Positions 9,527 through 19,156 of a DNA stretch of 64,000 nucleotides are shown here, one piece after another. The stretch is from positions 372,001 through 436,000 of the forward strand of contig NZ_BBJU01000007.1 in assembly GCF_000739935.1 (NCBI RefSeq). The letters are read 5' to 3'. Positions within the stretch are counted from its first letter, which is position 1. Each line of letters starts with the position of its first letter. The notes beneath the pieces are model-generated. The model ran no database searches, was not told the DNA's origin, and saw only the letters and a program-made list of their open reading frames with translations. This DNA comes from Agrobacterium rubi TR3 = NBRC 13261. Lineage in GTDB: Bacteria; Pseudomonadota; Alphaproteobacteria; Rhizobiales; Rhizobiaceae. The position numbers were made by a program, and so were the translations under genes.

Positions 9527-10306
9527 TCAGTTTTCCGGTTGTAAGCCTTCGGTTTCGATCAACCGAACGTCGTTTTCCTTGCAGATGGCTTTGACTGATG
9601 GAAGCGGACAGTGGTCCGTAATGAAGGTGTGGACTTGTGAGAGATGACCTATCCTCACCGGTGCTGTGCGGTCGAATTTACTGGAGTCGGAGACCAAGAT
9701 GACGTGCCGTGCATTGGCGATAATCGCCTGCGCGACTTTCACCTCGCGAAAGTCGTAATCCAGCAACGCGCCATCCTTGTCGATGGCCGAGACGCCGATC
9801 ACGGCGTAGTCCACCTTGAACTGCCGGATGAAATCCACCGCAGCTTCACCGACAATGCCCCCATCCGTGCCGCGCACCACGCCACCGGCAATGACCACCT
9901 CGATACCAGGGAATATCCGCAACCTGTTGGCAACATTGATATTGTTGGTAATCACCATTAGTTCCTGATGGTCCACCAGCGCCTCACCGACCGCTTCTGT
10001 GGTGGTGCCAATATTGATGAAGAGCGATGATTTGTTGGGAATGAGGTCGGCTGCTGCCCGGCCTATCGCCTGTTTTTCAGTCGCGGCAATCGAGCGTCTC
10101 GCTTCGTATTTCACGTTTTCCGTACTGCTGGGAAAGATCGCGCCGCCATGGATTCTCGTCAGCGCGCGGGCCTCGCAGAGGTCGTTTAGATCCTTGCGAA
10201 TGGTCTGCGCGGTGACTGAAAATCGCGTGGCGAGATCATCCACGCTGACCTTGCCTTCGGATTTCGCAAGTTCGATAATATCAATCTGGCGCGATGAGAA
10301 AAACAT
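9527..10306 (-). CDS. glpR: DeoR-family glycerol 3-phosphate regulon repressor
   Basis: The 259-residue DeoR/GlpR regulator has an N-terminal helix-turn-helix (SVDDLATRFSVTAQTIRKDL, about 21-40, followed by a RIHGGA wing) and a C-terminal sugar-phosphate-sensing domain (INIGTTTEAVGEAL, then VVRGTDGGIVGEAA). DeoR proteins are released from DNA by a phosphorylated sugar or polyol, here probably glycerol 3-phosphate. The gene lies 103 bases upstream of glpD on the same strand, and a strong TTTCG-containing inverted repeat sits 26 bases before its start, which suggests autoregulation. Confidence 0.9.
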   Translation of the reverse strand: MFFSSRQIDIIELAKSEGKVSVDDLATRFSVTAQTIRKDLNDLCEARALTRIHGGAIFPSSTENVKYEARRSIAATEKQAIGRAAADLIPNKSSLFINIGTTTEAVGEALVDHQELMVITNNINVANRLRIFPGIEVVIAGGVVRGTDGGIVGEAAVDFIRQFKVDYAVIGVSAIDKDGALLDYDFREVKVAQAIIANARHVILVSDSSKFDRTAPVRIGHLSQVHTFITDHCPLPSVKAICKENDVRLIETEGLQPEN

Positions 10307-10332
10307 GGAAGCTTCTACCCGGCAATATCTGT

Positions 10333-10373
10333 GGACTTTCGTTTTATTTCATTTTTTTGAGAAACGAAAGTCC
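10333..10373. promoter_or_regulatory. Inverted repeat, candidate GlpR operator
   Basis: GGACTTTCGTTT (10333-10344) and AAACGAAAGTCC (10362-10373) form a perfect 12-base inverted repeat with a 17-base AT-rich spacer. TTTCG-containing arms are typical of DeoR-family operators. It lies upstream of glpR and could also affect the divergent oligopeptide transporter gene at 10519. Confidence 0.6.
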
Positions 10374-10518
10374 GCTGACGCACTGTTAGGAGCAAGGTTT
10401 TCCACAATCGACTTGGCTACAGATTCTCTAATTTGTCCGCCTGATAAATATTGGGGTTGCGCCTCGGCCCATTTTGTCCTAGTTTGCGCGTTCTCACACT
10501 TTTGGGGAAATAAAAAAA

Positions 10519-12117
10519 ATGAATTCTATAAAAACAACAACGCGTGCCGCAATCCTGCTAGGCTCGCTTCTGATTGGCGCCAGTTCAGCTCTCGCGGAAA
10601 CCGTTCTTCATCGCGGTAATTCCGGCGAACCACAAACTCTCGATCAGGCTCAGACGTCTATCGATATCGAAGCGTTCATCGTGAAGGACCTTTATGAAGG
10701 TCTCACGATCTATGGTGCTGACGGTAAGATCACGCCCGGTGTAGCAGAAAGCTGGACCTTGTCTGACGACGGCACGGTTTACACTTTCAAGCTGCGCGAA
10801 AATGCAAAGTGGTCTGATGGTACGCCTGTAACGGCAGAGGATTTCGTGTTCTCCTACAAGCGTGTAGAAGATCCGAAGACCGCAGCAAAATACGCAAACA
10901 TTCTGTATCCGATCAAGAATGCGGAGAAGGTCAACAAGGGCGAAGCCAAGCTTGAAGAGCTCGGCGTGAAGGCCGTTGACGCCAAGACGCTTGAAATCAC
11001 GCTTGAGCGCGCGACGCCTTTCTTCCTTGAACTGCTCGCGCACCAGACTGCGCTTCCAGTCTCGAAGGCGAGTGTTGAGAAGAATGGTGCGGATTTCGTC
11101 AAGCCAGGCATCATGGTTTCGAACGGTGCTTACAAGCTCGAGGCTCACGTTCCCAATGACAGCTTGACAGTCGTCAAGAACCCTAATTTCTGGGACGCTG
11201 CCAACACCAAGATCGACAAGGTCATCTTCTATCCGATCGACGACCAGGCCGCTTCGGTTCGCCGTTTCGAAGCCAAGGAAATGGACCTCGCTTACAACTT
11301 CTCGGCCGATCAGCTGGATCGTCTGCGCAAGTCCTAAGGTGATCAGGTCCACGTCTCTCCGACACTTGCGACCTATTATTATACCTTCGACACGCGTGAA
11401 GCGCCGTATAACGACGTTCGCGTTCGCCGCGCGCTCTCCATGGCCGTTGACCGCGACTTCCTTGCCAAGGAAATCTACAGCGGCTCGCAGCTTCCATCCT
11501 ATTCCATGGTTCCACCCGGCATGGGCAGCTATGGCGAGCCTGCCAAGGCAGACTTCGCAACACTTTCGCAGCTGGATCGTGAAGACGAAGCTCTCAAGCT
11601 CATGAAGGAAGCCGGTTACGGTGAGGGCGGTAAGCCGCTTTCCATCGAAATCCGCTATAACACCAACCCCAACCATGAGCGCGTTGCCACAGCCATCGCC
11701 GATATGTGGAAGACCACATTTGGTGCGAATGTTTCGCTGGTGAACCTAGATGTTGCCTCGCACTACGGTTATCTACAGGAAGGCGGCAAGTTCAATGTTG
11801 CCCGTGCTGGTTGGGTTGCCGACTATGCTGACGCCGAAAACTTCCTTGCGCTGTCTGTCTCGACCAACAAGACTTTCAACTATTCGAAGTTCAACAATCC
11901 CGAATTCGATGCGTTGATGAAGAAGTCTTACGACGAGAAAGATCCCGCTGCTCGCAACAAGATCTTGCACGAGGCTGAAACGATCCTCATGAAGGAGCAG
12001 CCGGTTGCGCCGTTCCTGACGCAGGCCGATCTTTGGTTGGTGTCCAGCCGCGTCAAGGGCTGGGTGGACAACGCCAACAATGAACACCTCAGCCGCTTCC
12101 TGAGCGTTTCCGAGTAA
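10519..12117 (+). pseudogene. oppA: Oligopeptide ABC transporter substrate-binding protein, interrupted by an in-frame stop
   Basis: The reading frame encodes a family 5 extracellular solute-binding protein (OppA/DppA-like) of about 532 residues, with a signal peptide (cleavage near ALA-ETV) and the segment FKLRENAKWSDGTPVTAEDF near residue 93. A TAA at 11335-11337 follows residue 272 (...DRLRKS). The same frame resumes at once with GDQVHVSPTLATYYYTF and continues to the normal C terminus, so this is a single nonsense codon, not a frameshift or insertion. The downstream half has internal ATG codons (for example 11440) but could not form an exported binding protein alone. The rest of the operon is intact. 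The cause may be a recent mutation or a sequencing error. Confidence 0.85.
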
Positions 12118-12143
12118 GCAGTGCTGCCACGGTGGTTTTGAAA

Positions 12144-12180
12144 CATGTCGCGCAAGAGCTCCACGCTTTTGCGCGACATG
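12144..12180. repeat. Perfect 12-base stem-loop between oppA and oppB, probable dispersed repeat
   Basis: CATGTCGCGCAA and TTGCGCGACATG are perfect inverted repeats with a 13-base loop. The sequence resembles the GCGCGACATG palindromic elements common between Rhizobiaceae genes. There is no T tract after it, so it may limit read-through or protect the 3' end of the binding-protein message rather than terminate. Confidence 0.6.
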
Positions 12181-12263
12181 CTGAAACAACGGGCGAAAGC
12201 GTTACGGCGATGATAAGGTCGCACAACGCCTAGCCGCCGTGCCATGCCGGAGCCTAAAATATT

Positions 12264-13187
12264 ATGATCTCTTTCGTCCTGCGCCGTTTGGCGAGCGCTG
12301 TGCCGACGTTATTTATCGTCGTCACGATTTCTTTTTTTCTGATGCGATTTGCACCCGGCGGCCCGTTCAATCTTGAGCGTCCGCTGCCACCGCAGACCAT
12401 GGAAAACCTGATGAGAACCTATCATCTGGATGAACCATTGTGGCGTCAGTATCTGATCTACATGAAAAACGCCGTCACCGGCGACTTCGGCCCCAGCTAT
12501 ATCTATAAGGACAACACCGTTGCCCAGTTGATCGGCAAGGGTTTGCCCTATTCTCTGGAGCTTGGTTTCTACGCATTGCTGGTGGCGCTGATCGGCGGCG
12601 TGTTGGCCGGTACGTTTGCGGCATTGCGGCAGAACAGCTTTTTTGACTTTTCCCTGATGTCGTTTTCGACAGTCGGTGTCACGGTGCCGAACTTCGTCGT
12701 CGCACCTGTGCTAACGCTGGTCTTTGCCGTTCTGCTGGGCCTTCTGCCCGCTGGAAGCTGGGGTGATGGTTCGCTGCGCTATCTGCTGTTGCCGATGATT
12801 GCGCTCGCCTTGCCGCAGCTCGCCGTCATTGCCCGCCTCACGCGCGGTTCGATGATCGAAGCTCTGCGCATGGACCATATTCGTACGGCAAAAGCTTATG
12901 GGCTTCCCAGCCGCACCGTCGTCATCGTCCACGCCATGCGCGCGGCCATGCTGCCGGTCGTATCCTATCTCGCACCTTGCGCGGCGGCTTTGCTGACCGG
13001 CTCTGCCGTCATCGAAACGATCTTCACCATTCCCGGTGTCGGTCGCTACTTCGTGCTGGGTGCCATCAATCGTGACTATACGCTTGTCATGGGAACCGTC
13101 GTTCTCATCGCGCTCTTCGTCATTGTTTTCAATCTGGTGGTCGATATTCTTTACGGCCTTCTTGATCCGAGGGTCAGACATGACTGA
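12264..13187 (+). CDS. oppB: Oligopeptide ABC transporter permease
   Basis: A 307-residue inner-membrane permease of the OppB/DppB family. It starts with the typical short N-terminal membrane segment (MISFVLRRLASAVPTLFIVV), followed by a periplasmic loop with PFNLERPLPPQTMENL and the five-helix transport domain. The coupling loop (HIRTAKAYGLPSRTV, about 205-219) and the C-terminal DILYGLLDPRVRHD are family hallmarks. It overlaps the next gene by eight bases, which implies translational coupling. Confidence 0.93.
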   Translation: MISFVLRRLASAVPTLFIVVTISFFLMRFAPGGPFNLERPLPPQTMENLMRTYHLDEPLWRQYLIYMKNAVTGDFGPSYIYKDNTVAQLIGKGLPYSLELGFYALLVALIGGVLAGTFAALRQNSFFDFSLMSFSTVGVTVPNFVVAPVLTLVFAVLLGLLPAGSWGDGSLRYLLLPMIALALPQLAVIARLTRGSMIEALRMDHIRTAKAYGLPSRTVVIVHAMRAAMLPVVSYLAPCAAALLTGSAVIETIFTIPGVGRYFVLGAINRDYTLVMGTVVLIALFVIVFNLVVDILYGLLDPRVRHD

Positions 13188-14310
13188 TATCCCCGGCACA
13201 TCAGCCGTTTCTCCTTCGGTGAAAAGCCGAAGCCTCTTCCAGCTCGCAACCATGCGGTTCCGGCGCAACACAGCTGCCATGGCCGGTTCGGTCATGCTGG
13301 TGCTGATCACGCTCTTTTCGTTTCTTGGGCCGCATTTCCTCACTCATACCTATGATCAGGTGTTTTCGTCCTACGTCTCCGTTCCGCCAAGCCTTGAGGC
13401 GCGGCCGGATGCCGATAGTCTTCAGGGTGTGATGGAAGGTGTTGCCGGTCGTGCACGCGTCGATCTCAAGGAATTTGCGGTCGTAGGCCAGAAATTTACG
13501 GCAACCGTCACGTCGTCCAGCCAGATCGACCCGCGCACGACACGCTATTTCGACCGTGCCAACGAGTTCGAAAACACCAAGGTCGTCGCCACCGAAGACG
13601 ATGGTCGCACGCTGAAAATCGAAGGCGATGTGAACCGCGAATATTTCTTCTTCGGCACCGATAGCAATGGTCGCGATCTGCTCGTGCGCGTCATGCTGGG
13701 CGGCCAGATCTCGATTGCCGTCGGCGTTCTCGCCAGCCTCGTCTCGCTCGGCATCGGCGTCGTCTACGGCGCGACTGCCGGTTATATCGGCGGACGGGTC
13801 GACAATGCGATGATGCGTTTTGTGGAAATCCTCTATTCGCTGCCCTTCGTGTTTCTCGTCGTCGTGCTCGTCGTGTTCTTCGGGCGAAGTTTCATTCTCA
13901 TCTTCCTCGTCATCGGCGCGGTGGAATGGCTGGATATGGCGCGTATCGTACGTGGACAGACGCTGGCGCTGAAGCGGCGTGAGTTCGTGGGTGCCGCACA
14001 GGCGCTGGGCCTGACCGACTGGCAGATCATCCGCCGTCACATCATCCCCAACACCATCGGCCCGGTCGTCGTGTTTGTGACTGTCGTGGTGCCGAAAGTC
14101 ATCCTGCTGGAAAGCTTTCTGTCCTTCCTTGGTCTGGGTGTACAAGCGCCGTTGACCAGTTGGGGCGCGCTGATTTCCGAAGGTGCCAGCAATATGCAAT
14201 CGGCCCCGTGGCTGCTGATATTCCCGGCGACATTCTTCGTGTTGACGCTGTTTTCTTTGAACTTTGTGGGCGACGGGTTGCGTGACGCGCTCGATCCCAA
14301 GGATCGCTGA
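13180..14310 (+). CDS. oppC: Oligopeptide ABC transporter permease
   Basis: A 376-residue permease of the OppC/DppC family, longer than the usual 300 residues because of an extended periplasmic region between the first helix and the transport domain (residues about 55-165). The segment EYFFFGTDSNGRDLLVRVM and the coupling loop KRREFVGAAQALGLTDWQ are diagnostic. The start ATG at 13180 lies inside the end of oppB; the upstream alternative at 13036 would overlap oppB by 150 bases. OppB and OppC form the membrane channel. Confidence 0.93.
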   Translation: MTDIPGTSAVSPSVKSRSLFQLATMRFRRNTAAMAGSVMLVLITLFSFLGPHFLTHTYDQVFSSYVSVPPSLEARPDADSLQGVMEGVAGRARVDLKEFAVVGQKFTATVTSSSQIDPRTTRYFDRANEFENTKVVATEDDGRTLKIEGDVNREYFFFGTDSNGRDLLVRVMLGGQISIAVGVLASLVSLGIGVVYGATAGYIGGRVDNAMMRFVEILYSLPFVFLVVVLVVFFGRSFILIFLVIGAVEWLDMARIVRGQTLALKRREFVGAAQALGLTDWQIIRRHIIPNTIGPVVVFVTVVVPKVILLESFLSFLGLGVQAPLTSWGALISEGASNMQSAPWLLIFPATFFVLTLFSLNFVGDGLRDALDPKDR

Positions 14311-14311
14311 T

Positions 14312-15919
14312 ATGAATACGACATCTGAAACCATCCTGACCGTGCGCGGTCTCAAAGTCGATTTCACCACGCCTGATGGCGATGTGAATGCCGTCAAGGG
14401 CATCGATCTCGACGTGAAAGCGGGAGAGACGCTCGCTGTTGTAGGGGAATCCGGCTCAGGCAAAAGCCAGACCATGATGGGCATCATGGGTCTGTTGGCC
14501 GCAAATGGCCGCGTTCAGGGCTCTGCCAAATACCGGGGACGCGAACTGGTAGCGTTGCCGGTCGATGAGCTCAACAATATCAGGGGGGCGAAGGTCACCA
14601 TGATTTTCCAGGAGCCGATGACCTCGCTCGATCCTCTCTACAAGATCGGCAAACAGATCGCCGAGCCTATCATTCACCATCGCGGTTCCAGCAAAGCCGA
14701 AGCACGCGCAAGGGTGCTGGAGCTACTGAAGCTGGTTGGCATTCCCGACCCCAACAGGCGTATCGATAGCTATCCGCACGAGCTGTCCGGTGGGCAGCGC
14801 CAGCGTGTCATGATTGCCATGGCACTGGCAAACGAGCCTGATCTCCTGATCGCGGACGAGCCGACCACCGCACTCGACGTCACCATTCAGGCGCAAATTC
14901 TCGATCTGCTGAAATCGCTTCAACAGCGTTTCGGCATGGCCGTCGTCCTCATCACCCATGATCTTGGGGTCGTCCGGCATTTTGCGGACCGTGTCGCCGT
15001 CATGCGTCGTGGTGAAATCGTGGAGACTGGAACGACGGAAGACATTTTCGAGCGTCCGCAGGCGGATTATACGAAGATGCTTCTGGATGCCGAACCCAGC
15101 GGTCACAAGCCACCGGTGGGTCCGGGTGCGCCGGTCGTTCTGTCCGGCCAGAACGTGACGGTGGATTACGAGATACCCGGTGGCATCTTTACCAAGGCCA
15201 CGGCATTCAGAGCGGTCGAAGGCGTAACCGTCAATCTGCATCAGGGCCAGACTATCGGCATTGTTGGTGAGTCCGGTTCAGGCAAATCAACGCTCGGTCG
15301 CGCTTTGCTGCGGCTGACGCCGTCTACCGGACGCCTGTTCTTCGGCAAGACGGACATTTCCAGTCTTGGAAGAAAAGCCATGCGGCCCATGCGTCGTCAG
15401 CTCCAGCTGGTGTTTCAAGATCCCTACGGCTCGCTGTCGCCACGCCAGACTGTCGGAGAGATCATCACCGAAGGTCTGTTCGTGCATGCTCCGGAGCTGA
15501 GCCGCGCGCAGCGCGACAAGCGCGCCATTGAGGCGCTGACGGAAGTCGGACTAGATCCTGCTGCCCGCAACCGCTATCCGCACGAGTTTTCCGGCGGCCA
15601 GCGCCAACGTATCGCCATCGCGCGTGCGATCATTCTCAAGCCGGATGTGGTCATTCTCGATGAGCCGACCTCTGCGCTCGACCGTTCGGTTCAGGGGCAG
15701 GTCATCGACTTGTTGCGGGAGCTGCAAAAGACGCACGGTCTTTCCTACATCTTCATCAGCCATGACCTTTCGGTCATCAAGGCAATCTCCGATTACGTTA
15801 TCGTCATGAAGGACGGTAAGATTGTTGAAGAGGGCGAAACGGATGGCATTTTCAACAATCCGACTGCCGATTATACCAAGACCCTGATCCAATCCGCCTT
15901 CACGGCAGATGCGGCGTAA
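14312..15919 (+). CDS. oppDF: Oligopeptide ABC transporter, fused double ATPase
   Basis: A 535-residue protein with two complete ATPase domains, equivalent to OppD joined to OppF. Walker A motifs [10 protein letters not shown] and [10 protein letters not shown], signatures LSGGQRQRV and FSGGQRQRI, and Walker B segments LLIADEP and VVILDEP are intact in both halves, so unlike the glycerol ATPases both sites look competent. The ATG at 14312 is one base after the oppC stop codon. Fused OppDF proteins are common in Rhizobiales. It is followed by a terminator at 15927, which ends the operon. Confidence 0.92.
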   Translation: MNTTSETILTVRGLKVDFTTPDGDVNAVKGIDLDVKAGETLAVVGESGSGKSQTMMGIMGLLAANGRVQGSAKYRGRELVALPVDELNNIRGAKVTMIFQEPMTSLDPLYKIGKQIAEPIIHHRGSSKAEARARVLELLKLVGIPDPNRRIDSYPHELSGGQRQRVMIAMALANEPDLLIADEPTTALDVTIQAQILDLLKSLQQRFGMAVVLITHDLGVVRHFADRVAVMRRGEIVETGTTEDIFERPQADYTKMLLDAEPSGHKPPVGPGAPVVLSGQNVTVDYEIPGGIFTKATAFRAVEGVTVNLHQGQTIGIVGESGSGKSTLGRALLRLTPSTGRLFFGKTDISSLGRKAMRPMRRQLQLVFQDPYGSLSPRQTVGEIITEGLFVHAPELSRAQRDKRAIEALTEVGLDPAARNRYPHEFSGGQRQRIAIARAIILKPDVVILDEPTSALDRSVQGQVIDLLRELQKTHGLSYIFISHDLSVIKAISDYVIVMKDGKIVEEGETDGIFNNPTADYTKTLIQSAFTADAA

Positions 15920-15926
15920 AACAAGC

Positions 15927-15952
15927 TCCCGGCCTCACAGCCGGGATTTTTC
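15927..15952 (+). terminator. Rho-independent terminator of the opp operon
   Basis: TCCCGGC and GCCGGGA form a 7-base stem with loop CTCACA, followed by TTTTTC, eight bases after the oppDF stop codon. Confidence 0.85.
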
Positions 15953-16041
15953 TTGAGGCGGCAAAGGAACAAGCGGTATCTCTGCACGTTATTACCCCTG
16001 AAAATTCATATGTGCCACGATCAAGGCACGAAGGAGGGAAT

Positions 16042-16380
16042 ATGTTCAAGGTATTGCAGATTACGGGTCTTGCGGTTGTTATGGCAGCATCCGGTGTAGC
16101 TATGACATCGCCAGCGAAGGCCCAAGACGTGGAGCTGCAAATCGGCCGTGACGGTGTGCGTCCCGTGATCCGTGACCGCGACATCGACCGCCGTGGCCCA
16201 CCGCGTGATCGTGACCGCGGCTGCAGCGAACGCGAAGCCCGTGCAGCGGCACGCGCATCCGGTCTGCGCGACCCAGAGATCGTCCGCGTCACGCCCCGCC
16301 GCGTTGTCGTGGAAGGCTTCACTCGCCGCGGCCAGGACACGATCACATTCGCAAACGTCCGTGGCTGCCCTGAAATCTAA
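16042..16380 (+). CDS. Small secreted Arg/Asp-rich protein of unknown function
   Basis: A 112-residue protein whose start ATG at 16042 follows AAGGAGGGAA. The signal peptide (MFKVLQITGLAVVMAASGVA, cleavage near AKA-QDV) is followed by a charged stretch (residues about 40-60) with repeated DRD/RDR motifs, then a region with two cysteines (about 56 and 109) that could form a disulfide. I do not recognise a catalytic motif. It is monocistronic, with its own terminator at 16418. Small periplasmic proteins of this look are frequent in Rhizobiaceae and mostly unstudied. Confidence 0.7.
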   Translation: MFKVLQITGLAVVMAASGVAMTSPAKAQDVELQIGRDGVRPVIRDRDIDRRGPPRDRDRGCSEREARAAARASGLRDPEIVRVTPRRVVVEGFTRRGQDTITFANVRGCPEI

Positions 16381-16417
16381 GTCGCAATACGTTTGAGCGT
16401 TTAAACTGCTGTCTATT

Positions 16418-16444
16418 GAAACCCGCTTTGTGCGGGTTTCTTTG
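16418..16444 (+). terminator. Rho-independent terminator after the small secreted protein gene
   Basis: GAAACCCGC and GCGGGTTTC form a perfect 9-base stem with loop TTTGT, followed by TTTG, 38 bases after the stop codon. Confidence 0.8.
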
Positions 16445-16450
16445 CGTTTA

Positions 16451-16479
16451 GAGCGTCTCCGTTTCATAAGAGAACGCTC
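16451..16479. repeat. Imperfect palindrome, probable dispersed extragenic element
   Basis: GAGCGTCTC pairs with GAGAACGCTC, leaving one unpaired A, around a 10-base loop. It begins six bases after the preceding terminator. GAGCGT-type palindromes recur between genes in this bacterial group; no function can be given. Confidence 0.4.
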
Positions 16480-16554
16480 CAAGCCATCGACGACAATTTG
16501 GATTAGTAATTTCTAAAGTTAGCTGTACTAATAGACATAGCTGGTTATTCACTC

Positions 16555-18903
16555 ATGAGGATGGCTGCGGTGTTTGCTGTACTTGAATGCGTTGCGTTAC
16601 AACACGATCAACATATTGTTGGCCTTGCTGCCGCAATTTCTCTTCTCGGGATGTTATCTTTCTTTCACCTGCTTCTTCGCGCAGATGAAAGCCCGGTGAG
16701 ACGACGACCCTATTGGATTCTGGTAGCGGCGTTCGCGTCGGGCCTGAGCGTTTGGGCAACGCATTTCATTGCAATGCTGGCCTATCAGGGTAGCGTGCCG
16801 ATCGGTTTTGATTTCCCGTTTACAGCGCTATCGGCTGTGGTGGCTGTCGCCGGATTTTGGTTCAGTCTGCAATTTTCCTGGCAAAAAAGTGGCGCTGCTG
16901 TCGTGTCTGGCAGCATCATCACGCTGACCGTCGGGGCAATGCATTTCATCGGCATGGCAGGGATGCAGGTTGCGGCAACCCTGGAATATCTTATCCAACC
17001 CATTCTGGTTGGCACGGCCGTGGCCGCAGCCCTTTTTTCCCTGTCCTTTGTTTTTTTCAAGCGACTGCGGGGATGGCGACAGATCGCGGTGGCGGCTCTG
17101 GCATCCATACTTGGCGTGCTGGTCCTGCATTTTACTGCCATGTCTTCAACCATTCTAACCCCCGATCCCAGTATTGTCGGGCCGCTTAACAACGATGTCG
17201 AGCGCGTGATTTTGATGATGGCAATCAGTGGGGTTACGCTCCTTGTGCTTGCTCTCACCGGCGCAGCCGCCCTCTTCGATCGATATCTGGTCGACCTCAA
17301 GGGCTTGGTGGGAGCGACGCTCGACGGATTGGCTGTGGTAAGAGACGGCCGTATCGTTGAGGTCAACAGCCGCTTTGCCAAGCTGTTCGAGGCGAGCGAG
17401 GCCTCTCTGATCGGGGAAAATGCTGCCGAATTGATGCATGCGGATGATGGTATTGCAGCACATCTTCCGCGCGTCGCAGCCGTTGAGGCTGTTCCGAACA
17501 GAGGTGACAGGTCCAGGACGTTCGAGCTTGCAGTTCGAACCATCGAATATCGTGGCCGTCCCTGCGAGGTGATGGCCGTTCGTGACCTTACCGAAAAACG
17601 CCGCGCATTGCGCGAGATCGAATATCTGGCGCGACACGATGTTTTGACGGCATTGGCCAACAGGAAGCTGTTTCAGGAACGGCTGAGCAATCATCTCGCC
17701 AATGCCAAGGATCATGATGAATTTGCGCTTCTGTCCTTGGATCTGGATAGGTTCAAAGCCGTAAATGACCTTTTTGGTCATGCGGAAGGTGACCGCGTTC
17801 TCAAGGACGTCGCGCGGATTTTGCAGCAGACGGCAAGAAAAGGCGATCTGGTGGCACGGCTGGGTGGAGACGAATTCGTCATCCTGACCGCCTTCGGCAC
17901 AACGGCCGAAGATGCCCGCGAACTGGGTGAGCACATTCTGGCGACGTTCCGCCAAGAGATGAATTACGTCAGCGACCCGACGGCTGTCGGCGTCACCATC
18001 GGCATCGCAGCCTTTCCGGAGAACGGAAAGGACATCGAGACATTGATGCATGCCGCTGACCTTGCACTCTACCGTGCCAAGATCAACGGTCGCGGCATCA
18101 TCGCTTTTTATGACCCTGCGATGGATCAGGAAACGAAGGAGCGGAGACGGCTGGAATCCGATCTGCGTCAAGCCATCAGCCGCAACGAACTCGAATTGCT
18201 CTATCAACCTGTTCATTCCGTGGAAAATGGAGAAGTCGCCAGCTACGAGGCTCTGGTCCGGTGGCGGCATCCCACGCGCGGAATGGTCCCGCCCGATGTG
18301 TTCATTCCCATTGCCGAAGAAAGCGGCATCATCATCGCGCTGGGTGAATGGATATTGCAGGAAGCATGCGCCACGGCCGTCCGCTGGAAGCCGCATATCA
18401 AGCTGGCGGTGAACGTGTCTCCCGTGCAGTTCTCGCTCGCCAACCTTGCCTATACCGTCTGCTCAGTCTTGAAGAAAGCGGGTCTCGCCCCGTCCCGTCT
18501 CGAACTTGAAATGACAGAGGCTGCACTTTTGAAAGACAGGGCGATCACACTGGCAACGATGCGGCAGTTGAAGGCACTGGGCGTGACCATCGTGATGGAT
18601 GATTTCGGGACGGGCTATTCTTCGCTCAGCAATTTGCGCAGCTTCCCGTTCGACAAGATCAAGATCGACCGCAGCTTCATCGCCGCAATGAAGCATGACG
18701 AAAATGCCCACTCCATCGTACGCGCCATCATCGGTTTGGGACGCAGTCTCGATCTTCCGGTTACCGCAGAAGGCATCGAGACGGACAGCCAATACAGAAT
18801 GGTGGTCGACGAGGGTTGCACGCAGGCGCAGGGATATCTTTTCGGCAGGCCAGGAAGGGTGCCGTCTCGCAACAGACAAGCTGAAACAGTGGAGGTAAAT
18901 TAG
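16555..18903 (+). CDS. MHYT-PAS-GGDEF-EAL membrane protein (c-di-GMP turnover)
   Basis: A 782-residue integral membrane sensor. Three MHYT-like motifs (THFIAM 69-74, MHFIGM 129-134, LHFTAM 191-196) lie in a seven-helix region to about residue 245; such modules are proposed to bind metal and sense a diatomic gas. A PAS-like segment (about 250-345) precedes a GGDEF domain with intact GGDEF (437-441) and an RKGD inhibitory I-site (428-431), then an EAL domain with EAL at 565-567 and DDFGTGYSS at 682-690. Both domains look catalytically able, so the protein may make or degrade c-di-GMP depending on signal. It is monocistronic and lies upstream of a polysaccharide export gene. The start lacks a clear ribosome-binding site, so ATG at 16561 is possible. 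Confidence 0.92.
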   Translation: MRMAAVFAVLECVALQHDQHIVGLAAAISLLGMLSFFHLLLRADESPVRRRPYWILVAAFASGLSVWATHFIAMLAYQGSVPIGFDFPFTALSAVVAVAGFWFSLQFSWQKSGAAVVSGSIITLTVGAMHFIGMAGMQVAATLEYLIQPILVGTAVAAALFSLSFVFFKRLRGWRQIAVAALASILGVLVLHFTAMSSTILTPDPSIVGPLNNDVERVILMMAISGVTLLVLALTGAAALFDRYLVDLKGLVGATLDGLAVVRDGRIVEVNSRFAKLFEASEASLIGENAAELMHADDGIAAHLPRVAAVEAVPNRGDRSRTFELAVRTIEYRGRPCEVMAVRDLTEKRRALREIEYLARHDVLTALANRKLFQERLSNHLANAKDHDEFALLSLDLDRFKAVNDLFGHAEGDRVLKDVARILQQTARKGDLVARLGGDEFVILTAFGTTAEDARELGEHILATFRQEMNYVSDPTAVGVTIGIAAFPENGKDIETLMHAADLALYRAKINGRGIIAFYDPAMDQETKERRRLESDLRQAISRNELELLYQPVHSVENGEVASYEALVRWRHPTRGMVPPDVFIPIAEESGIIIALGEWILQEACATAVRWKPHIKLAVNVSPVQFSLANLAYTVCSVLKKAGLAPSRLELEMTEAALLKDRAITLATMRQLKALGVTIVMDDFGTGYSSLSNLRSFPFDKIKIDRSFIAAMKHDENAHSIVRAIIGLGRSLDLPVTAEGIETDSQYRMVVDEGCTQAQGYLFGRPGRVPSRNRQAETVEVN

Positions 18904-19156
18904 ATATCAGCCTGCTCTTGACCGAAATTGTTGTTCAGTTAAAAAGGATAGATCAGACCCAAAAAGCTACGCTTTATTCACGATTCATGATGTCGGTTTC
19001 AGTTCTGAAAACATGACGTTACGTGACTGGTTGCCAAATAGCCACAGAGGGTCAGTGACCTATCACGGCTTTTTCAATTTTCGGCTTCAAAGTTATTGCA
19101 GCTTTGCCTCTTGATGCTATTCCTGCGTGTAAGCGATTCTTTCATGGGGATATGGG

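Noticed and set aside
11440-12117. A separate 225-residue protein starting inside the oppA frame
   Set aside because: It is the continuation of the same binding-protein frame after a nonsense codon, without its own signal peptide, so it is treated as part of the pseudogene.
13201-14487. A 428-codon minus-strand open frame opposite oppC
   Set aside because: It mirrors the oppC reading frame, has no recognisable domain, and crosses into oppDF antisense.
17155-18396. A 413-codon minus-strand open frame opposite the GGDEF-EAL region
   Set aside because: It is antisense to conserved catalytic domains and has no family motif.
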